Made by a program: the position numbers and the translations under genes. The notes below the pieces were generated by a model that was not told the origin of the DNA, searched no databases, and was given only the letters and a program-made list of their open reading frames with translations. A DNA stretch of 64,000 nt, from positions 33,057 through 97,056 of the forward strand of contig CAMHLV010000002.1 of assembly GCA_946186115.1 (NCBI GenBank), read 5' to 3'. The DNA is from an uncultured Prevotella sp. (lineage in GTDB: Bacteria > Bacteroidota > Bacteroidia > Bacteroidales > Bacteroidaceae). Of this stretch, positions 58,493-64,000 are shown in pieces. The stretch's first letter is position 1. Every line of letters begins with the position of its first letter.

Positions 58493-59782
58493 ATGAAAAA
58501 GGTATATAAGGCACACATTCTCTTCACGAAGGAAAAGAATCGTTTTGAGGTTTTCGAGAATGGCTATGTTGCTGTTGAAAACGGCAAAGTTGCCTGTGTA
58601 GCAAGTACCCTCTCTGATATCAGCGTGCAATGTCCGGCATTCGACATTAATGATGCTGAGGTCGTTGACTTTGGCAACAAGCTGCTCATCCCTGCTATGA
58701 ATGATATGCATGTGCATGCCCCACAGGTGCACAACCAGGGTGTGGCCATGGACCTTGAACTGCTGCCGTGGCTGCAGAACTATACATTCCCCGAGGAGTC
58801 GAAATATGCCGACGCAGATTATGCTGAGCGCATGTATCGCCGCTTCCTGCATACCCAATGGCTCTTTGGCACCATGCGTAGTGTCGTCTTCGGTACAGTA
58901 CATACGGAGAGCACTCGTATATTGATGAAGCTGTATCAGGAAGCTGGTATGGGCGCTTTGGTCGGTAAGGTGGCCATGAACCGCAACTGTCCCGACGCAC
59001 TTTGCGAAGATGTCGATGCCGCCGTCAAGGGCAACGAACAGCTGATAGCTGAGTTCAATCAGCCTGATGCTCTGGTCCGTCCTATTATCACACCGCGCTT
59101 CGTGCCGTCATGTACGCCAGAGCTGCTGAAAGCATGTGGTGAACTGGCTGCCAAGTACCAACTGCCCGTCCAGTCACACCTGTCGGAGAATATGTCCGAG
59201 ATAGCCTGGGTAGCTGAGTTGGAACCAGAAAGCAAGAGCTATGGCGATGCCTATAACCGCTACGGACTCTTCGGACAGACGCCAACCATCATGGCCCACT
59301 GCGTATGGACGAAGGGCGAGGAACTGGAACTGATGAAGCGCAATGGCGTGATGGTGGCTCACTGTCCTACGTCGAACTTCAACCTGTCGTCGGGCATGGC
59401 ACCTATCCGTACGCTGCTTGACGAGAGTGTGCCCATTGGTCTGGGCAGCGACATCAGCGGAGGCCACGACCTCAATATGTTCCGCATATTGGTATATGCC
59501 ATACAGGTGAGCAAGATGCACTACCAGAGCGACCACAACAAGGCATTCCTCACACTGCCCGAAGTCTTCTGGATAGCCACCAAGTCGGCAGGCAGTTTCT
59601 TTGGCAAGGTGGGCAGTTTCGAGCCTGGCTACGATTTCGACGCACTGGTCATCGACGATTCTGTGCTCTATCCTGATGAATACTCACTACTGCACCGTCT
59701 GGAGCGATTCATCTACGTGGGCGACGACCGCCAGATAACCCACCGCTTCTGTCGCGGACAGGAAATCAAGGAGCCAGTATGA
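58493..59782 (+). CDS. guaD: Guanine deaminase-like amidohydrolase
   Basis: 429 aa; LLIPAMNDMHVHAPQ; ITPRFVPSCTPELLKACGELA; QSHLSEN; AHCPTSNFNLSSGMAPIRTLLDESVPIGLGSDISGGH. Confidence 0.88.
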   Translation: MKKVYKAHILFTKEKNRFEVFENGYVAVENGKVACVASTLSDISVQCPAFDINDAEVVDFGNKLLIPAMNDMHVHAPQVHNQGVAMDLELLPWLQNYTFPEESKYADADYAERMYRRFLHTQWLFGTMRSVVFGTVHTESTRILMKLYQEAGMGALVGKVAMNRNCPDALCEDVDAAVKGNEQLIAEFNQPDALVRPIITPRFVPSCTPELLKACGELAAKYQLPVQSHLSENMSEIAWVAELEPESKSYGDAYNRYGLFGQTPTIMAHCVWTKGEELELMKRNGVMVAHCPTSNFNLSSGMAPIRTLLDESVPIGLGSDISGGHDLNMFRILVYAIQVSKMHYQSDHNKAFLTLPEVFWIATKSAGSFFGKVGSFEPGYDFDALVIDDSVLYPDEYSLLHRLERFIYVGDDRQITHRFCRGQEIKEPV

Positions 59783-62157
59783 AACGACTACTGCTGATAC
59801 TCATCACCATCTCATGTCTGCTGCCTGCCCGGTCGCAATCCAACGACGTACATGTTAAACATTTTGGCGAGGCCGACGGCTTCAGTCACGACATTGTATC
59901 GTTTGCCATACAAGACGGCTACGGATACGTGTGGATAGGCACATGGAACGGACTCTGCCGTTACGACGGATACCAATTCAAGAACTACCGCATGAGGCCC
60001 GGCGACAGAAGTCCGTTGCGCACCAACCGCATTACCAGCATTCGCGAACTGCCTGATCACAATCTGGAGTGTACCACTACAGACAGCATGACCTTCGTGT
60101 TTAACCGACAGTCAGAACGCTTTGAGAAGTCAAGCGGCGACTATAGTCGTCATCCGCGCCCCTTCAAGCCCGATGCCGTAACAGAGGCCAAGGTGAAGAG
60201 CCTCCCAGAATTTGCCGACGTTTATTCATGTGTCATGCTGGTTGACCGTCAGGGAGGCATCTGGGTTGACACACACAGCGGACTATACCGCATCTGGTTT
60301 GGCAGCAAGCCTCTTCGCCCCGTGAAGTCGGCAGATGTGGCAGAACAGGAGGTACACGGACTGTATGCCGACAAGAAAAGTCGCATTTGGGTTGCCGACA
60401 AGAACGGCTACCTGCGTGTGGGCGACTCGTATCTCACTGCAGACGGCAGATTGTCAGACACTCCAGCCATATTCGGACATAAAGTTTATTGCATTTTCGA
60501 AGACTCGCAAGGCAACATCTGGCTGGGAGCAAAACCCGATGGACTGACGCGCCTGAAACCCAAGACTGACGGCAGCAGCTATGCCGTGAAGCATTTCGTG
60601 CATGACGATGCAAACCCCTACAGCCTCAACTGCAACAGCATCTACGATATAGCAGAAGACAAGCAGGGCAGGCTGTGGATAGCCACCTACAACGGCGGAC
60701 TGAACATGTATGACCTGCATGCTCAGCGCGATATCTTCATACACCGCGGCAACAAGCTGAAAGGATGGCCTTCTGACGAGAACAGCAACAAGGCTCGCTG
60801 CATATACATCACACCACAACAGGTGCTTGTAGTAGGTACGCAGTACGGACTATACACTTGCAAGCTTGACAAAGAGCCAGAGAAGATGGTATTCCGCCAT
60901 CACTACCGGCATGCCGACGATGCCACATCGCTCAGCAACAACGGAGTGCTCGACTTAGAGCCTACCGATGCCAATACTGTGGCCATAGCCACCAGTGGTG
61001 GAGGAATATGCCTGGCAGATGAGCAAGACCTGGACGACGACAATACCCGATTCACCACATTCACTACCGACCAAGGACTGCCCTCAGACATGTGTCATAG
61101 TCTGCTTAACGTTCCTGGCGATGCACTCTATGTGGTGTCGCAGGCATCCATTTGCCGCATCTCACTGCGCGACACTATCTTCACCAATTATATCAGAGGG
61201 ACACTGGGCGACGACTTCAAACTACTCGATACTAAGCCTGTGGCCAATGCCGAAGGACATCTGTTGTTTGGCACCACGCAGGGAGTGCTCAACGTAAGCA
61301 GTAAGGACCTGCAGAAGAGTACCTATAAGCCACCCATTGTCTTCGAAGGACCTGAAAGCATCAGTCTGTCGCCAGATGAGCGCACGCTCACTATCCGCTT
61401 CGCAGCACTCGACTACAACTGCAACGTGCCCATCACCTATGCCTATCGCATAGAAGGCATGAACGACCACTGGACATACATCACAGACAACCACATCACA
61501 CTGCCCGACATTCCTGCAGGCACCTTTAAACTGCACCTGCGCTCTACTAACGGCGACGGAGTATGGACAGACAACGAGCGCACACTGACCATCCACAGAA
61601 AAGCCGCCTTCCACGAGACGCCGTGGGCATGGATGCTCTACGGTCTGCTGCTGACGTTGTTGGTCATCGGCATCTATCGCGTCGTGCGTTACATCCGCCG
61701 GTTGCAAAACGAAATCAAGGACATCCGCCTGACCAGCAACCAGCGCATAGAGGTGATGAGCGAGCGAATCAGGGAACTGCTCTCCATCAGCGAGTCGTTG
61801 GAAAAGGTGGAACCCGTCGAAGTGATAGAAAACGAGGAGGACCGCTTGTTTGCTGAGCGTGTGAAAGCATTTGTAAATGAACACCTAAGCGACTCTGACC
61901 TCTCGGTAAAGGATATCGCAGAGGCCATGGCCGTAAGCCGTACGCTGCTATTTGCCCGCATGAAGAGCGTCTTCAACACGTCGCCCAACAACTACCTGCT
62001 GAACCAGCGCATCGAACGGGCAAAAGAACTGCTGCGGCAGCCTGACGTCTATGTTGCAGACGTAGCCTACCGCAGCGGATTCTCTGATCCCAAATACTTC
62101 AGCAAGTGCTTCAAGAAACTCACAGGCATGACACCTACCGAGTTCCAGAAGTCTTGA
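59779..62157 (+). CDS. Propeller / Y_Y_Y sensor with single TM and C-terminal AraC-type HTH, lacking histidine kinase and receiver
   Basis: 792 aa; signal peptide; WIGTWNGLCRYDG and NIWLGAKPDGL propeller repeats; TM WMLYGLLLTLLVIGIYRVV; HTH ...DIAEAMAVSRTLLFARMKSVFNTSPNNYLLNQRIERAKELL. Confidence 0.88.
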   Translation: MKRLLLILITISCLLPARSQSNDVHVKHFGEADGFSHDIVSFAIQDGYGYVWIGTWNGLCRYDGYQFKNYRMRPGDRSPLRTNRITSIRELPDHNLECTTTDSMTFVFNRQSERFEKSSGDYSRHPRPFKPDAVTEAKVKSLPEFADVYSCVMLVDRQGGIWVDTHSGLYRIWFGSKPLRPVKSADVAEQEVHGLYADKKSRIWVADKNGYLRVGDSYLTADGRLSDTPAIFGHKVYCIFEDSQGNIWLGAKPDGLTRLKPKTDGSSYAVKHFVHDDANPYSLNCNSIYDIAEDKQGRLWIATYNGGLNMYDLHAQRDIFIHRGNKLKGWPSDENSNKARCIYITPQQVLVVGTQYGLYTCKLDKEPEKMVFRHHYRHADDATSLSNNGVLDLEPTDANTVAIATSGGGICLADEQDLDDDNTRFTTFTTDQGLPSDMCHSLLNVPGDALYVVSQASICRISLRDTIFTNYIRGTLGDDFKLLDTKPVANAEGHLLFGTTQGVLNVSSKDLQKSTYKPPIVFEGPESISLSPDERTLTIRFAALDYNCNVPITYAYRIEGMNDHWTYITDNHITLPDIPAGTFKLHLRSTNGDGVWTDNERTLTIHRKAAFHETPWAWMLYGLLLTLLVIGIYRVVRYIRRLQNEIKDIRLTSNQRIEVMSERIRELLSISESLEKVEPVEVIENEEDRLFAERVKAFVNEHLSDSDLSVKDIAEAMAVSRTLLFARMKSVFNTSPNNYLLNQRIERAKELLRQPDVYVADVAYRSGFSDPKYFSKCFKKLTGMTPTEFQKS

Positions 62158-62168
62158 GAGGAGGGGAG

Positions 62169-64000
62169 TTACCTGACAATCATTTTTCTACCATTCAATA
62201 AGTAGATGCCGCGCTGCAGCTGGCCGTCGGCCATCTTGCGGCCCTGCAGGTCATAGACCTGAGTCTCACCGAAAGGGACCTGAATGATCTTTTCGGCCTG
62301 AATGCCAGTCGTCATGGCTTCCGTCACTTCAAAATTGGTGCTCTCACCTAAGCTGCCATACTCATTGACAGAGCGGAGGGTGTAAGTACCTGCCTCGGCA
62401 ATAGCATACGCAGCATCCTTGGTCATTCCCACCACGTTGCCTTCAGCATCCATCACCAGATAGCAGATGGCGTATGGGACAGCTTTCCAAGTCAGTTTTC
62501 CGTTGGCATAGACAACCTCAGCCGGTGCTTCTACAGGCTCAAAGAACTTGCGCGGGTTCCAGTCGTCATTGCCTGATGTGACAGCCTCGTAGGTATATCT
62601 GGCAGCCTCTTCGGCACTAAGTATCGCCTGTCGTGTGACGGGGCTGGTCTCGCCAGGAGCCAGTTTGTCGTCGTCTACCTTATAGGTCGTGCGGCGGTTG
62701 TTCAGGTCTACAGGCTGTCCGTCGGCATCCATGGTGTTATACTCGGCAAAGAGCTTCGGTGCAATATGCCACTCGCTCCATCCCTCGGCGGCAATAGTAG
62801 TCTTCAGCGTGGTGTTGATCCATACAGCCATCGGCTGGTTCTGCCAGGCACGGCCCAGTTTGTTGGCACCGCCCTTGCCGTCAATCACATTGTTCACCAT
62901 GACATAGCCCCACTTGGTACCTGCTGCATGGCTGGGAGCCACGATGACGCTACCCTCGCGGGCCAGGCGGAAGGTGCTGTTCTCTATATAGTTGTCACCG
63001 GCACCATAGTAGAAGTCCACTGCACCCTCAATGAGACAGTTGTTGACATACTGACGGGCACTGCTGTTGCGGACATCGGTATACCATGTGTCCTGATAAG
63101 AACGGAACTGGCAGTTGTTGAAAGCCTGTCGGTCGTTGCGGCTGCTCATGGCCAGACCCATAGGACCGGCTTGCTTCTCAACACCGTAGCTGTCGATATA
63201 GCTGATGTTCTCAGTATAGAAATCAGTGCTGTTCACCTGTACCACACCCTGCTTGCCGTAAGTCTTCGAACTGGGGTTGTTGGTAGAGTAATCCCAGCCA
63301 ATGTCGCTGGAACCACCGTTGTTGATCCAGTAGCTGATGACGGTCTTCTCCTTGTCCTGTCCGATGAGGTGGATGAACGGCTTGTTCTCAGGAATGGTAA
63401 CCAGTTCTTCGTAGGTGCCGTTCTTGACGAAGATGAGCCAGGGGGCGATGCGCCCTGTGGGAGCCGCGTCGATGGCTTCCTGCACAGTCTTGTAGTCGCC
63501 AGTGCCGTCTTGTGCCACCACGGCATCAAACACTTTGGCTGAGGGCTGCGGACGTTCCATCACGGTGAATGTGATGTCACGTGCGGGGAAGGCATTGCCG
63601 CTGAGGTCGGTAATGGCATCGGCACCGATGCTGAGCGTGTACTGCTGTCCGTAGGTCAGTCCATGGTAGGCGTATGTGACGCTCTTGCTGCCGAAAGAAC
63701 CGGCGAGCGTCTCGCCATTCAGCGTGACAGTGCCCGTTCCGGCCTTGACACGCTCGTTGAAGCTAAGCACGATATTGCCACGGGCCGAAGCACTGGTGCT
63801 GCCCTCGGCGGGCGAACTGCTGACGAGCTGCGGAGCCTCCGTGTCGTCAGCTGCCGTCTGGTCGGCAAAGATGATGACATCGGCCAGATAGAAGCCCTCG
63901 GTACCGGAATGGCTGCCGCCGTCGAAGAAGTCGCTGGTCTCATCCTCTATCCAGCGGATGTACACCATGCCGTCGATGGCCTTGGTGTCCAGTTCATAGT
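62169..64000 (-). CDS. Pectinesterase (CE8) with N-terminal Ig-like domain and C-terminal sorting-like domain; 5' end outside window
   Basis: Frame stays open through the right edge (YELDTKAIDGMVYIRW...). VAQDGTGDYKTVQEAIDAAP, RSYQDTWYTD, GAVDFYYGAGDNYIEN, KLGRAWQN. Confidence 0.92.
   Translation of the reverse strand, partial: YELDTKAIDGMVYIRWIEDETSDFFDGGSHSGTEGFYLADVIIFADQTAADDTEAPQLVSSSPAEGSTSASARGNIVLSFNERVKAGTGTVTLNGETLAGSFGSKSVTYAYHGLTYGQQYTLSIGADAITDLSGNAFPARDITFTVMERPQPSAKVFDAVVAQDGTGDYKTVQEAIDAAPTGRIAPWLIFVKNGTYEELVTIPENKPFIHLIGQDKEKTVISYWINNGGSSDIGWDYSTNNPSSKTYGKQGVVQVNSTDFYTENISYIDSYGVEKQAGPMGLAMSSRNDRQAFNNCQFRSYQDTWYTDVRNSSARQYVNNCLIEGAVDFYYGAGDNYIENSTFRLAREGSVIVAPSHAAGTKWGYVMVNNVIDGKGGANKLGRAWQNQPMAVWINTTLKTTIAAEGWSEWHIAPKLFAEYNTMDADGQPVDLNNRRTTYKVDDDKLAPGETSPVTRQAILSAEEAARYTYEAVTSGNDDWNPRKFFEPVEAPAEVVYANGKLTWKAVPYAICYLVMDAEGNVVGMTKDAAYAIAEAGTYTLRSVNEYGSLGESTNFEVTEAMTTGIQAEKIIQVPFGETQVYDLQGRKMADGQLQRGIYLLNGRKMIVR

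Noticed and set aside
62766-63542. 258-aa plus-strand ORF antisense to the pectinesterase
   Set aside because: No domain; opposite strand has clear CE8 motifs.
1-64000. tRNA, rRNA, insertion sequence, prophage or integrase genes
   Set aside because: None recognised by eye; a tRNAscan-SE and IS search would be needed to exclude them fully.

Overview
The window is a 64 kb chromosomal segment from a Bacteroidota organism. Prevotella or a close relative is likely, judged from gene content, TAnnTTTG promoters and signal peptides of the A|Q type. It is gene-dense and mostly housekeeping. I saw no rRNA, tRNA, CRISPR array, transposase or prophage gene. Recognisable genes include murF-alr (fused), a GSCFA protein, fkp, yfhO-like, mtnN-luxS, GH43, typA, rpsO, folE, a SPOR protein, tpiA, a DoxX/BT_3928-like protein, DUF1599, cca, a three-gene RND efflux operon, lpxA, a radical SAM protein, ftsX-DUF3098-uppP-truB-queA-folK, GH28, trxA, dnaE, psd-pssA-DUF4834, pyrH, birA/tadA, a PME plus pectate lyase multidomain protein, an exported histidine-decarboxylase-like PLP enzyme with a RhaM-like mutarotase, nadB, dacB, fur, a P-type ATPase, a PagL-like protein, purN, ade, a SemiSWEET, guaD, a kinase-less propeller/AraC regulator, and a pectinesterase cut by the right edge. 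The most unusual observations are: (1) a group II PLP decarboxylase closely resembling histidine decarboxylase that carries a signal peptide; (2) several families of simple A/T-rich or GACGAA-type repeats that sit beside promoters and also occur in frame inside coding regions (GSCFA, Fkp, MTAN, FolK, the DoxX tail, the SPOR signal peptide); (3) a polyserine-linked pectin methylesterase/pectate lyase with two tandem N-terminal modules; (4) a GH28 with a four-copy 8-aa Cys/His/Lys repeat; (5) a propeller-TM-AraC regulator without kinase, overlapping guanine deaminase; (6) predicted leaderless or ultra-short leaders; (7) palindromes in the RND efflux leader and a perfect 19-bp hairpin in a divergent intergenic region. 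All assignments were made by reading the translations; no database search was run.
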